NCBI RefSeq assembly: GCF_014191305.1
Contig: NZ_JACHWJ010000001.1
Span: 496,001 to 560,000 of the forward strand
Length of the DNA: 64,000 nt
DNA from: Pseudoclavibacter helvolus
GTDB taxonomy: Bacteria; Actinomycetota; Actinomycetes; Actinomycetales; Microbacteriaceae
Direction: 5' to 3'
The notes below the pieces were generated by a model, which saw nothing but the letters and a program-made list of their open reading frames with translations, searched no databases and had not been told where the DNA came from. Each line of letters opens with the position of its first letter. The first letter of the stretch is position 1. A program made the position numbers and the translations under genes. This document shows, piece by piece, positions 1 to 9,681 of this stretch.

Positions 1-1657
1 TCGGGCAAGCCCCGGAGGAGTTCGCGCTGAACAGGCCGGGCTTGACACCGTTGGCCTTCGCGAAAGCGGCACGGATCGCATCCAGCACCCCCGTGTAGGT
101 GGCAGGCGTGCTGCGCCGCGAGCCGCGGATCGCCGTCTGATCGACGACGATCACGTTCGCCGACTTCGGGACGGACCCGTGGATGAGCGAGCTCTTCCCG
201 GAACCCGCCACCCCGGTCACGACCGTCAGGACGCCGAGCGGGATATCGACGTCGACGTCCTTGAGGTTGTGGCGAGTCGCCCCGCGCACCTCGAGGCTCG
301 ACTTCGACGCGCGCGTCTCCGCTTTCAGCGAGACCCTGTCGTCGAGGTGCTTGCCAGTGAGCGTGCCGGAGGCCCGCAGGCCCTCGACAGCGCCCTCGAA
401 CTGCAGCTCACCGCCGCCAGAGCCCGCGCGGGGGCCGAGGTCCACGACGTGGTCGGCAATCGCGATCGTCTCCGGCTTGTGCTCGACGACGAGCACAGTG
501 TTGCCCTTGTCGCGCAGCCGCAGGAGCAGCTCGTTCATCCGCTGGATGTCGTGCGGGTGGAGCCCGACCGTCGGCTCGTCGAACACGTAGGTGATGTCGG
601 TGAGGCTCGAGCCGAGGTGGCGCACCATCTTCACGCGCTGCGCCTCCCCACCGGAGAGGCTGCCTGACTCGCGGTCGAGGCTAAGGTAGCCGAGGCCGAT
701 GTTCACGAGCGAGTCGAGCGTTTCCTGGAGCGTCGCGATGGCAGGCGCGACCTGCGGGTCCTGCACGCTCGACATGAAGACGGCGAGGTCGCTGATCTGC
801 ATCGACGAGCAGTCAGCGATGTTCTTTCCGTCGATGCGGCAGGCGCGCGCCGCCTGGTTGAGACGGGTTCCCTCGCAGTCTGGGCACGCCGTGAAGGTGA
901 CAGCGCGGTCCATGAATCCGCGGATCGCCGGCTGAACCGCCTCCGGGTCCTTCGACAGGATCGACTTCTGGATGCGAGGGATGAGCCCCTCGTAGGTCAT
1001 GTTCATGTTGAGGGCGGGCACGTGGACCTTCGTGGCTTCCTTGTAGAGGAAGTCCTGCAGCTCTTCGTCGGAGTAATCCGCGATCTTCTTGTCGCCGTCG
1101 AGGAACGGGGCCTCCGAGTAGCCGCGCACCATCCAGCCGTCGACCTTGTAGCCGGGGATCGTGATGGCACCCTCGTTGAGGGACTTCGAACGGTCGAAGA
1201 CCTCGTCGAGGTCGAGGTCCGTGACACGGCCGATCCCCTCGCAGCGCGGGCACATGCCCTCGGCGAGGTTGAAGCTGAAGTGGCCTGCGGGGCCGGCGGA
1301 CGGGGTCCCGAGTCTGGAGAAGATGATGCGCAGCATCGTGTGCGCGTCGGTGGCCGTGCCGACCGTCGATCGCGCATTCGAGCCCATGCGGTCCTGGTCG
1401 ACGACGATGGAGGCGCTCAGCCCCTCGAGCACCTCGACGTCCGGCCTCGCGAGGCTCGGCATGAACGACTGCACGAAGGCCGTGTAGGTCTCGTTGATGA
1501 GGCGCTGGGATTCGGCCGCGATCGTCCCGAACACGAGTGAGCTCTTGCCGGAACCGGACACGCCGGTAAAGACCGTCAGCTTGCGCTTGGGGATGTCGAC
1601 GTCGACGCCCTTGAGGTTGTTTTCACGAGCGCCGCGAACGCGGATTTTTTCATGCAT
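1..1657 (-). CDS. UvrA-like ABC ATPase, short form (3' end beyond window)
   Basis: About 552 N-terminal residues are visible; the C-terminus lies outside the window. The ATG at 1657 fits the start of UvrA proteins. A Walker A motif GVSGSGKSS sits near residues 33-40, followed by PDVEVLEGL and NARSTVGT blocks typical of UvrA. Then come a CPRCEGIGR and a CPDCEGTRL zinc-type motif, the signature LSGGEAQRV, and a second Walker A GVAGSGKSSL, so both ATPase halves are present. Compared with canonical UvrA the first insertion (UvrB-binding region and first zinc finger) is missing: the sequence goes from the first ATPase block almost directly to CPRCEGIGR. Such short paralogues of roughly 750-800 residues are common in actinobacteria and are often tied to drug or DNA-damage tolerance. 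The substrate here is unknown. Confidence 0.85.
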   Translation of the reverse strand, partial: MHEKIRVRGARENNLKGVDVDIPKRKLTVFTGVSGSGKSSLVFGTIAAESQRLINETYTAFVQSFMPSLARPDVEVLEGLSASIVVDQDRMGSNARSTVGTATDAHTMLRIIFSRLGTPSAGPAGHFSFNLAEGMCPRCEGIGRVTDLDLDEVFDRSKSLNEGAITIPGYKVDGWMVRGYSEAPFLDGDKKIADYSDEELQDFLYKEATKVHVPALNMNMTYEGLIPRIQKSILSKDPEAVQPAIRGFMDRAVTFTACPDCEGTRLNQAARACRIDGKNIADCSSMQISDLAVFMSSVQDPQVAPAIATLQETLDSLVNIGLGYLSLDRESGSLSGGEAQRVKMVRHLGSSLTDITYVFDEPTVGLHPHDIQRMNELLLRLRDKGNTVLVVEHKPETIAIADHVVDLGPRAGSGGGELQFEGAVEGLRASGTLTGKHLDDRVSLKAETRASKSSLEVRGATRHNLKDVDVDIPLGVLTVVTGVAGSGKSSLIHGSVPKSANVIVVDQTAIRGSRRSTPATYTGVLDAIRAAFAKANGVKPGLFSANSSGACP

Positions 1658-1767
1658 GCCAGATGGTAGCGAGCAAAGTGCGTTCCGCAGCGAGCGAACC
1701 TGGGTTCGTGGCGAGGCGTCGCGGCGCGGGCCACGACCTGGACGCTTGAGTGTGCTTGCATTCCCTC

Positions 1768-3111
1768 ATGCCCCCCATCCACTTCCTGGACGATCTCGTC
1801 GAACTCGTCAGCAACCACCTCTCGCGCGGCGACCTGAGCGCGGCCGCGACAGCACTGGTGAGCGCCCCGGTGCCCGACGTCGCGGTCCTGCTCGAGCGGC
1901 TCCCGGCGCGCGAGGCTGGGGTCGCCTTCCGCCTGCTGCCAAAGGACGAGGCCATGACCGTCTTCGAGCGGATGGACGCGCCCGCGCAGCGAGAGGTCGT
2001 CGCGTAGCTCTCCGACGCCGACGTTGCGCGGGTCTTCGCCGAGCTCGACCCCGACGACAGGGTCGCCCTGATGGATGAGCTCCCGGCGAAGATCGCGAAA
2101 CGGCTCGTGCAGGAGCTGCCGGCGGATGAACGCGGCGAGACCGCCGTGATCCTCGGCTACCCGGTCGGTTCCGTCGGCAGGCGCATGACTCCCGACTACG
2201 TCCACGTGTACCCGCAGGAGCGTGTCGGGGTCGCGCTCGAGCGCATCCAGGAGCGGGGCGGAGACGCCGAGACGATCCCCGTCATCGATGACGGTCGACA
2301 CCTGCTCGGCGTCGTGAGCCTTCGGGAGCTCTTCTTCGCGTCCCCCGACGGGACGGTCGAGGAGCACATGGCGACCGCCCTCTACGCGCACGCCGATGAC
2401 GATGCGGAGGTGACGGCGCGCACCCTCGTCGATAGAGGCGTGCTCGCCATGCCCATCGTGGACAGCGAGAACCGACTGCTCGGGCTGCTGACGGGGGACG
2501 ACGCCCACCGCATGGTCGAGGCCGCGCGTGACGAGGACGAGGCACACGCGGGGGCCTCCGAGCCGCTGAGACGCCCCTACCTGACGACCCCGGTCCTCGC
2601 CGTCGTGCGATCGCGTATCGTCTGGCTGTTCGTACTCGCCGTCTCTGCCATCCTGACGGTGAGCGTCCTTGAGCTCTTCGAGGCCACTCTCGAGCAGCAG
2701 GTAGCCCTCGCGCTGTTCATCCCGCTCCTCACCGGCATCGGCGGCAACACAGGGTCGCAGGCCGCGACGACCGTCACGAGGGCCCTGGCCATGGGGGAGG
2801 TGCGGCCGAGGAACGCAGGGCCAGTTGCCCTCAAGGAGCTGAGGACCGGAGTTGTGCTCGGGGTCACTCTCGGGGCCGTCGCCTTCGCCGTCGCGACGAT
2901 CTTCTACGGCGTCGGCATCGGCACGGTCATCGGCCTCACCTTGCTCTCGGTGTGCACCATTTCAGCGACCGTAGGCGGTGTCATGCCGCTGGTCGCGAAG
3001 TCTATTCAGGTGGATCCTGCTGTCTTCTCGACGCCCTTCATCTCGACGTTCTGCGACGCGACAGGGCTCATCGTCTACTTCTCGATCGCCAAGTCAGTGC
3101 TCGGCATCTGA
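1768..3111 (+). pseudogene. mgtE: mgtE magnesium channel gene interrupted by in-frame TAG
   Basis: The reading frame encodes a near-standard MgtE of about 447 codons: N-terminal helical sensor domain, a pair of CBS domains (about residues 130-255), and a five-helix membrane domain with the family motif GGNTGSQAATT and a conserved C-terminal DPAVFSTPF...TGLIVYF stretch. Codon 80 is TAG (2005-2007), between VVA and LSDADVARVF. The frame is unbroken on both sides, and one CAG-to-TAG change would explain it. Without the stop this would be a normal Mg2+ channel gated by cytosolic Mg2+. With it, translation yields a 79-residue fragment, unless it restarts at the in-frame ATG at 2071, which would give a 346-residue protein lacking most of the sensor domain. 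A sequencing error is possible. The ATG at 1768 is preferred over the GTG at 1750 on family length. Confidence 0.85.
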
Positions 3112-3450
3112 TTGTCCCGGCTGCGGCCAAGGAGGCGAGGTCCTGCGGGGACACGCCCGAGCGGAAGCTCCCGTCAACCGACGCCTCGGTCCGAAATGTC
3201 CGGTGAATTCATGGTCGTTCCCGTGGCTCTCAGTCGGAAATAGGAGAAATGGGGCAAGAAAAGACCCACGGATTAATGGAATGCGGTGTACCGACCAAAT
3301 TGAGGGGTGAACATATACAACGCGTTTGTCCCCAAAACCGTATCGTGAGAGGGAGGCGCGACGCCGGAGGGCGACTTTCGGTAGCGCGCAGGACTCTGGG
3401 GGGGGGAGTCTGCAGCGCCTGGCGCTGAGAATCAGCAGGAGAGAAGAACG
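3112..3450. other. intergenic region before the LuxR-type regulator, with G9 tract
   Basis: No gene is apparent. Bases about 3210-3350 are clearly more AT-rich than the surroundings and include TATACA and TATCGT, either of which could be a -10 element, but no convincing -35 partner is at the right distance. A run of nine G residues (3398-3406) lies 45 bases before the regulator start and is flanked by GACTC (3392-3396) and GAGTC (3406-3410), a five-base inverted repeat. The ribosome-binding site AGGAGAG lies just upstream of the ATG at 3451. Confidence 0.5.
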
Positions 3451-6003
3451 ATGTCCAGCAGCACGCTCAGCGGCGACCAACGCGTGGGAGAGCCGTGGCA
3501 AATCGCCGACCGCAGCCGGCTTTCGAGCCTCGCGTTGGACGGGCATGCCATGACGTTCGTCGTCGGCATGCCAGGAAGCGGTCGGACCACGCTCCTGCGA
3601 CAGATGCAGGGCAAGCTCGAGGCAACGGGAGAAGCGATCCGCTGGTGCGCCTCGCGATCGGAGTTGCAGCGGGTCCTCGCCGATCTTGCGGACGGCAGCG
3701 ACCCCCAGCGTCTCGCGGTGTTCTTCGACGACGTCATCGTCGCGCAGGATGACGAGCTCTGGGAGCAGGTCAAACTCGTCAGCCTCCCCTCTGACGCTGG
3801 CACCGACGCTGGCACCGGCGCTGACACCGACACGGACACCAACTCCAACACCGGCACCGCTGCCGAAGCGAACCGCGAGCCCAGCGGCGTGCGCTTCTTC
3901 ATCTCCTCGCTGTCCATGCCGGACTGGGCGTACACGCTCGGAAGGAACGGCGTCGTCATCCTGCCCCGTGAGCTTGCCTTCGACGCCTCCGAGATCAGCG
4001 AAGTCCTCGCGCTTAACGAGCCAGGCGCGCCGGCAGCCCTGCGGATGCAACTTCTCGACGTGCTCGCTGGCCACCCGCTGACCACCCGCATCGCCCTCGA
4101 ACGGTTCCGAGCCGGTGCCAACGCGGAAGGGTGGTCCGTCGTGAGTGGCACCTCAAGCGCCGCGATAACCCTGCAGGAGCTGCGTCGCTTCGATCCAGTC
4201 GAGCTCGAACGGGTCGACGGCGTGCGGATGATGCGCGCCATGAGCGTCCTGCGCCGCTTCACGAGGGAGGACCTCCACCTCCTCGCCCCAGAGATCACCG
4301 GAGACCACTGGTTCGACCAGCTCGCGTCGTCCCCCTACGGCACGACGGAGATCAACCCGATCTCACTCGACGTGGAGTTCGTCTGGCACGCCGACACCTT
4401 CGGGCGCCTCAGTGCCGAGCGCTCGCCCCAGGAAGTCAGGGCACTCGCCGCGCGAGCTGTTGCTTCCTTCCTTGGTGAGGGAAACGTCATGCAGAGGCTC
4501 TTCCTCGCTCTCCGCGCCCGCACCTGGGGCGAAGTCGAGTCGATCGCCCAGCGTCACTTCAGGACCATCTACGAATACGCCCCACGGGAGACCGTCGAGG
4601 AGATGTTGCAGGCCCCGGCCAGCGTTCTCACGCGCCTCGTGAGCACGCACCTCCTCATCGCGCTCTTCCGGTGGCGTCGCTTCGGCTCGACGAGGGGTGT
4701 GCTCCACAGCCTCCGCGAGTCCAGCATCGCGACGACGAGGATCGCTGCGAGCGACCCCGTTGGTCTGTTCTCGCAGGTCACGAGTCACTCGCTCGCAACC
4801 GCTTTCGGCGGAGACCGGGTAGCTGCCGAGCGCTGCCTCCGAGACGCCAAGACCCTCATCCGCGACGCTGAGGGGAAGCTGCTCGGCGCCCTCTATAGTT
4901 CGCCTATCGCCAGAGGGCGCTTCGCAGCCGACTGCCTCGTGCTGATCTGGGCGGCGACCCTCGCCGACGACCTGCCCTTCGCCCTCGAGCTCGCAGAGAT
5001 AGCCGCCGAGCACGGCGAGAGCTACAACCGCACCGACCGCGACGCGCTCAGGCACATCGAGATTATCGGTGTCATCTGCGGAGTGCGGCAGACCGACTCC
5101 GACAAGCTCACGGGAGGAAGCCTGCCCGGCTTCGCCGATTGCTTCGACCTGCTCGACAATGGCGAGGAGGCGACCGCGCGCGACCTCGCGAGACAGCTGC
5201 GCGACCTTCCGCGCGCCGTGCTCCCTCACGACACCGGGGCGAGCGTCCGCATCCTCATGGAGGCCCTCGTCGGCGACGAGGACCCGATCGCTGAGGTCGA
5301 CGAGCTGCTCGAGCTGAGCGCAGCATCCTGGCGCGACGGGCTGCCGTCGACTCTGCTCACCCTGGCCGCCACGACCTTCTACATCACGCGTGGCCAGAGC
5401 GTGCGCGCGCAGAAAGCGGCCGACTACGCCGGCGCCGAGGGCGACTGCTACATCAGCCTCTCGCGCGCGCTCGTTGAGCTCGCCAACGGGCGTCCGGGCG
5501 AGGCCCTCGTGCACGCAGAGGCCTCCCTCGCGGATGACAAGATCGCCCCACGGTTCGCTTCGATCGGCCGCACGCTTGCGGCGCTCTCCATGCTGCGTCT
5601 CGGCAACCTGGACGCGGCCGCGAACCGCATCGCCACCACGGCCACGCAGTGCCTTGACGATCGCAACGCGAGGTTCGCTCTGCGCTTCGCGACAACAAGC
5701 GACGCCGCCCTCATGCTCTCCATCAACGACAAGCTGCCGAAGCGCATCGCCAGCCTGCTCGTTGTCTCGGCCAACGATTCCAGACCGCTCTCAGACTCCA
5801 CGGTCGGCGAGGAGCTCTCGAGCGCCGAGATCGAGGTCCTGCGCCTCGTCGGCAGGAACTGGACCAACGCCCAGATCGCGGCCCAGCGCTTCGTCTCCGT
5901 GCACACCGTGCGCGCGCAGCTGCGCAGCGTGTTCCGCAAGCTCGGCGCAAGCGATCGTCGCTCGGCGGTGGCCGCCGCCGAACGGCGCGGACTCCTCGAC
6001 TAG
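3451..6003 (+). CDS. LuxR-family transcriptional regulator, large ATPase (LAL/MalT-like) type
   Basis: An 850-residue protein. Residues 39-46 are GMPGSGRT, a P-loop whose usual lysine is arginine; a Walker B-like AVFFDDV follows around residue 90. The middle is helical and TPR-like. The last 65 residues form a LuxR helix-turn-helix (LSSAEIEVLRLVGRNWTNAQIA, then VHTVRAQLRSVFRKLG). This architecture suits an ATP-dependent activator, but the Lys-to-Arg change may weaken nucleotide hydrolysis. Residues 115-136 are a low-complexity Asp/Thr/Ala/Gly stretch encoded by a 12-bp tandem repeat, probably a loop. The start is set by AGGAGAG at an ideal distance. The neighbours on either side are unrelated and the inducer is unknown. 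It converges with oleD, only 16 bases away. Confidence 0.88.
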   Translation: MSSSTLSGDQRVGEPWQIADRSRLSSLALDGHAMTFVVGMPGSGRTTLLRQMQGKLEATGEAIRWCASRSELQRVLADLADGSDPQRLAVFFDDVIVAQDDELWEQVKLVSLPSDAGTDAGTGADTDTDTNSNTGTAAEANREPSGVRFFISSLSMPDWAYTLGRNGVVILPRELAFDASEISEVLALNEPGAPAALRMQLLDVLAGHPLTTRIALERFRAGANAEGWSVVSGTSSAAITLQELRRFDPVELERVDGVRMMRAMSVLRRFTREDLHLLAPEITGDHWFDQLASSPYGTTEINPISLDVEFVWHADTFGRLSAERSPQEVRALAARAVASFLGEGNVMQRLFLALRARTWGEVESIAQRHFRTIYEYAPRETVEEMLQAPASVLTRLVSTHLLIALFRWRRFGSTRGVLHSLRESSIATTRIAASDPVGLFSQVTSHSLATAFGGDRVAAERCLRDAKTLIRDAEGKLLGALYSSPIARGRFAADCLVLIWAATLADDLPFALELAEIAAEHGESYNRTDRDALRHIEIIGVICGVRQTDSDKLTGGSLPGFADCFDLLDNGEEATARDLARQLRDLPRAVLPHDTGASVRILMEALVGDEDPIAEVDELLELSAASWRDGLPSTLLTLAATTFYITRGQSVRAQKAADYAGAEGDCYISLSRALVELANGRPGEALVHAEASLADDKIAPRFASIGRTLAALSMLRLGNLDAAANRIATTATQCLDDRNARFALRFATTSDAALMLSINDKLPKRIASLLVVSANDSRPLSDSTVGEELSSAEIEVLRLVGRNWTNAQIAAQRFVSVHTVRAQLRSVFRKLGASDRRSAVAAAERRGLLD
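3793..3858 (+). repeat. 12-bp coding tandem repeat in the LuxR-type gene
   Basis: About 5.5 degenerate copies of a 12-bp unit (GACGCTGGCACC and variants). The first two copies are identical and later ones diverge. The unit is in frame and encodes four-residue repeats DAGT, DAGT, GADT, DTDT, NSNT and GT, so copy-number change would lengthen or shorten an acidic linker without a frameshift. Confidence 0.9.
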
Positions 6004-6019
6004 CCGGGCGCGAGCCGAG

Positions 6020-7015
6020 CTACGAGCGGACCCCTCGCTGGCCGGAGGCCGCCGCCGTGTGGTCGGCGAGGCGCTGCAGACCCTCCTCCAGCGAGACCGA
6101 CGGTTCCCAGTCGAGGTCTTGTCGTGTGCGGCGCTGATCGAACCAGTGCGCCGTCGAGAGCTGCTCGGCGAGGAATCTGGTCATGGGCGGCTCATCCTGG
6201 CCGGGGCGGATGCGCCACACGCCTTCGATGATCGACCCAGCGGCGCGCGCGAGGCCGGCAGGCACACGGAGGCGCGGCGGTGGGGCGCCGCCTGCACGGC
6301 AGATGCCCTCCATGAGCTCTGCCACCGTCCGGGGCTCGCCGTTCGTGACGACGTAGCTGCTGCCGTGAGCGGCAGGGGCGCGCCGGAGCGCCGCCGCAAT
6401 CGCCGAAGCGCCGTTGTCGACGTAGCAGGAGTCGATGAGGGCGGCCCCTCGGCCGAGCAACGGAAGGGTTCCCCTCGTGGCGCGGTCGAGGATGCGGGCG
6501 ATGAGCTGCGTGTCGCCCGGCCCCCAGACAAGGTGGGGGCGCACCGCCACGACGGCGAAGCCCGGCGCATCCGCTGCCAGTGCCAGCAGCTCTGCCTTGG
6601 CCTTCGTGCGCGCGTAGCTTCCGTGAGCGAGCTCGGGGCTGGCCGGGTCGGCGCTTGCCCCGTGGATGGCCGCACCGAAGTGCGCGACCGAGGGAGACGA
6701 GACCATCACGAACCGCGTGACGCCAGCGTCCCTGGCCTCCGCGAGGAGTCGTTTCGTGCCGGCGACGTTGACCGCTTCGAACTCGGCCTCTTGGCCACTC
6801 AGCGACACCTTCGCCGCAAGGTGGACCACACCTTCAGCTCCGGCGACGGCACGCGCGACCGCGGCCCCGTTGGTGATCGAACCGAGCGCATCCGTCACAC
6901 CGTCGATTCCACTGGCGCCGCGCTGCATCGTCGTGACCTCGTGGCCTTCGTCGCGTAGCTGCGTTGCGACGGCACGCCCCAGCATGCCGCTCGCACCGGT
7001 GACGAGGACCCTCAC
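6020..7015 (-). CDS. oleD: OleD-like NAD(P)-dependent beta-ketoacid reductase of olefin synthesis
   Basis: A 331-residue short-chain dehydrogenase/3-beta-hydroxysteroid dehydrogenase-type protein. The Rossmann motif TGASGMLG is at residues 6-13, VSSPSV near 106-111 supplies the catalytic Ser region, and Y134-x3-K138 is the catalytic pair. In characterised ole clusters OleD reduces the 2-alkyl-3-ketoacid made by OleA to the 2-alkyl-3-hydroxyacid. It is the last gene of an oleA-oleBC-oleD operon: its GTG start overlaps the oleBC stop (GTGA, 7012-7015). Identification rests on both family and context. Alone it could only be called an NAD-dependent epimerase/dehydratase. Confidence 0.88.
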   Translation of the reverse strand: MRVLVTGASGMLGRAVATQLRDEGHEVTTMQRGASGIDGVTDALGSITNGAAVARAVAGAEGVVHLAAKVSLSGQEAEFEAVNVAGTKRLLAEARDAGVTRFVMVSSPSVAHFGAAIHGASADPASPELAHGSYARTKAKAELLALAADAPGFAVVAVRPHLVWGPGDTQLIARILDRATRGTLPLLGRGAALIDSCYVDNGASAIAAALRRAPAAHGSSYVVTNGEPRTVAELMEGICRAGGAPPPRLRVPAGLARAAGSIIEGVWRIRPGQDEPPMTRFLAEQLSTAHWFDQRRTRQDLDWEPSVSLEEGLQRLADHTAAASGQRGVRS

Positions 7016-9681
7016 GGAGCCGAGACCCGCTCCCCGGACAGCGCACGCTCAGCCCAGCTGGCGAGCGCAGACCGGTCGATCTTCGAGTTGTGCCTGATGT
7101 CTGTCGGGAGTTCGGGCACGATCAGGGCGGCCGCGAGCGGCTGCGTCGTGGAGGCGCGGAGGGCGTCGGCGAGGGCCGCCTCGGCGACGCGCACGCCCCG
7201 GGCGGGCTCTCGGGTTTCGAGCACGGCAACGGCCTGCGCGGTCCCTGCGGGGCCCACGCCGACGACGGCGGCGCGACGGACCCAGGGGAGCGTCTCCAAG
7301 TCCTGCTCGGTGCCGACAGGGGCGAGCGGGCCGTCCACCGTCACGAAGACGTGGGGGAGCCGGCCCTCGACCCAGAGGCGGCCGTCAGCGTCGAGGTGCC
7401 CGACATCGCCGGTGCGGTGCCAGCGGCCCTCCGACGCCACGTCGTCCAGCGGCAGGTTGCGCGCAGCCGCGCGGTCAGTCATCGCGAGCCTGTCGTAGCG
7501 CTCCTTGAGGTGCGGGGCGCTGATGATGATCTCGCCGAGTACTCCGGGCTCGTCCGACGGGGCCCCGTTCGCAGCGCCGGAGCCGTCGAGCGCACTGATG
7601 CGCACGACGTTGCTGCCGATGGGGGTTCCGACGCACACGCCGTCGTCTGGCGCGAGCGCCGCGGACGAGATGCCGTCTCGGTCGATGTCCGTCACGAGCA
7701 GGCACTCGGTCATGCCGTACGGGGTGTGCGCTTCAGCGTTCGGCATGAGCGCGCACGCATCTTCGAGCAGCCTCGCGCCGATGGGGGCTCCGGTCGAGAG
7801 GAACGTCTCGACCCGGCCCAGAGCCTCGCGCTGCGACGCGTCGAGGGCGTCACGGGTCGCGACGACGTTGAGGATCGCGGCGGGCGAGAGGAACACGATG
7901 CGCGCATCCGCCGCCACGACCGCGTCGGCGACGGCGGTCGCGGTCAGCGTGCGGGGGGAGGTGACATCCATGTCAGGAGTCACCGAGCGGGTTCCGAGGG
8001 CAGGTCCGAGGAGGGCGAACGGAGCGAACCCCGTGACCAGGCCGGACTCGGCCGTTACGCCGTAGGTGTCGCGCAGCGTATCCCTGACGGCCTGCAGCTG
8101 ACGATGCGTGTACACGACGCCCTTGGCCGGACCGGTGGAGCCCGACGTGAAGAGCACTGCCGCGAGGTCCTCAGGGCCGGGCGCCTCGGGGAGCGCGGCC
8201 CCGCGACCAAGGTCGGCGACTTCGGCGAGCGTGTGCGCGACGCCGAGCGCGGCGCGGCTGCTCGCCGGGATGCTCGGAGCGCTGATCCGGAGGCCAGGCC
8301 AGCCGAGCGCTTTCGCCGCCGTCAAGCCAGGCACCTGGCCGATGATGACGTCTGGCCACGCGCCGCGGACGGCTCGCGAGAGCCCCTTGACGCCGAGGCC
8401 AGCATCCGCGACGACAACGACGGCCCCGATTCGCAGGCACGCGTAGACGATGGCGGTGAGCGTGACACCGGGCTGGACGAGCAGAGAGACGCGGTCGCCG
8501 CGGCGCACGCCGACGGCGCTCAGGCCCGCGGCGATCTCGTCGACGCGCGACGCGAGCTGGCGCCAGGAGACCTTGAGCGGCTGGCCGCCTGGCCCGCGGC
8601 CCATTTCGAGCGCGGCCACGGCAGGGTCATCCCTGTGCTCGTCGAGCGCTGCCCACATCGGCGCTGGCTCCGCGGACGTCTCCGTCGAGGCGCCGAGCGT
8701 CGGTTGGTTGCGACGGCGCGCGCTGCCGGCTGCGACGTCGTCGAGCCAGGCAAGGAGGTGGCCCGCGTAGGGAACGTCCTCAGCGATGAGGTGGCCTGCA
8801 CCCTCGAAGCGGTGCACCTCTGCGTGGGGGAGTCGTCGCATGAGGTCGCCGAGGTAGAGGTCGGTGAAGATCGGGTCGCGGGGGCCCCAGAGGAGCAGTG
8901 CAGGGACCTCGAGCGAGGCGACGCCAGAGGAGACAGCCTGGAGCGCGTCGTAGCTCCTCGTGCCCTCGTCGACTGGAATGTCGGCCACGAACTGCTCGAT
9001 GCCGAGGCGAGAAGCCCGGTCGAGGTACGGGGCGGAGTAGGCGGCCTTGACCTCGGTGGTGAGGGGAGGGTTCGCGAGGGCGAGCGTCGCCTTGAGGAAC
9101 GCCGGGCTCGTCGACGTGGAGGCGCGGAGGACCGGACCGAAGCGCGCGAGGCGGAGTGCCGCCGGAATGGGCAGGTCGCTCGGCTGGTCGACGGCGGTGT
9201 TGAGCGAGGCGACGGCGGAGAGCAGCTCGGGGTGGCGGACCGCCCAGCCAAGGGCGACGACGCCGCCCCAGTCGTGGCCGAGCGAGACGACCCGGCCGCT
9301 GAGGGCAAGCTCATCGGTCAGCGCGCCGAGATCGAGGATGCGCTGCTCGAGCGTGCGGCGCACGTCGGTGCGCTCCGAGAAGCCCATGTCCAGCTGGTCG
9401 ACGGCGATGACCCGCCAGGCCGTTCCGCCGGCCTCGGCCGCAGCGAGCGACTCGTTGACCAGCGAGCGCCACAGGTAGGACCACGTGGGGTTGCCGTGCA
9501 CGGCGAGGATCGTGCCGACTGGCTCGATGCCGAGCTCCGAGAGCGCAGCCCCCGTGTCGAGGAGGTGCGAGCCGCGTCGGGATCCCGCGTCCTCGCCGAC
9601 GCCCGGCGTCTCGACGATGCGGCTGAGCCGCTCTTGAAGTCCGGGGAGGCCGGACGCTGGGCGCGTCGCCGACCTCACCAC
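7012..9681 (-). CDS. oleBC: OleBC fusion: beta-lactone decarboxylase plus beta-lactone synthetase
   Basis: An 889-residue two-domain protein. Residues about 1-315 are an alpha/beta hydrolase of the haloalkane dehalogenase group: HGNPTW at 62-67, nucleophile Asp137 in GHDWGG, and the base-region motif GAGHL (OleB). Residues about 345-889 are an ANL-superfamily adenylating enzyme with TSGSTGPAKG near residue 512, a YGMTE motif and TGDVGHLDADGRLW (OleC). In the known pathway OleC closes the 2-alkyl-3-hydroxyacid to a beta-lactone, and OleB decarboxylates that to a cis-olefin. Fused oleBC genes are known from actinobacteria such as Micrococcus. The GTG start overlaps the end of oleA by 7 bases and the stop overlaps oleD, so the three genes are translationally coupled. 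Confidence 0.92.
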   Translation of the reverse strand: MVRSATRPASGLPGLQERLSRIVETPGVGEDAGSRRGSHLLDTGAALSELGIEPVGTILAVHGNPTWSYLWRSLVNESLAAAEAGGTAWRVIAVDQLDMGFSERTDVRRTLEQRILDLGALTDELALSGRVVSLGHDWGGVVALGWAVRHPELLSAVASLNTAVDQPSDLPIPAALRLARFGPVLRASTSTSPAFLKATLALANPPLTTEVKAAYSAPYLDRASRLGIEQFVADIPVDEGTRSYDALQAVSSGVASLEVPALLLWGPRDPIFTDLYLGDLMRRLPHAEVHRFEGAGHLIAEDVPYAGHLLAWLDDVAAGSARRRNQPTLGASTETSAEPAPMWAALDEHRDDPAVAALEMGRGPGGQPLKVSWRQLASRVDEIAAGLSAVGVRRGDRVSLLVQPGVTLTAIVYACLRIGAVVVVADAGLGVKGLSRAVRGAWPDVIIGQVPGLTAAKALGWPGLRISAPSIPASSRAALGVAHTLAEVADLGRGAALPEAPGPEDLAAVLFTSGSTGPAKGVVYTHRQLQAVRDTLRDTYGVTAESGLVTGFAPFALLGPALGTRSVTPDMDVTSPRTLTATAVADAVVAADARIVFLSPAAILNVVATRDALDASQREALGRVETFLSTGAPIGARLLEDACALMPNAEAHTPYGMTECLLVTDIDRDGISSAALAPDDGVCVGTPIGSNVVRISALDGSGAANGAPSDEPGVLGEIIISAPHLKERYDRLAMTDRAAARNLPLDDVASEGRWHRTGDVGHLDADGRLWVEGRLPHVFVTVDGPLAPVGTEQDLETLPWVRRAAVVGVGPAGTAQAVAVLETREPARGVRVAEAALADALRASTTQPLAAALIVPELPTDIRHNSKIDRSALASWAERALSGERVSAP

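Noticed and set aside
1658-1767. Mg2+ riboswitch upstream of mgtE
   Set aside because: The leader is at most 110 bases and shows no M-box-like helices that I can find.
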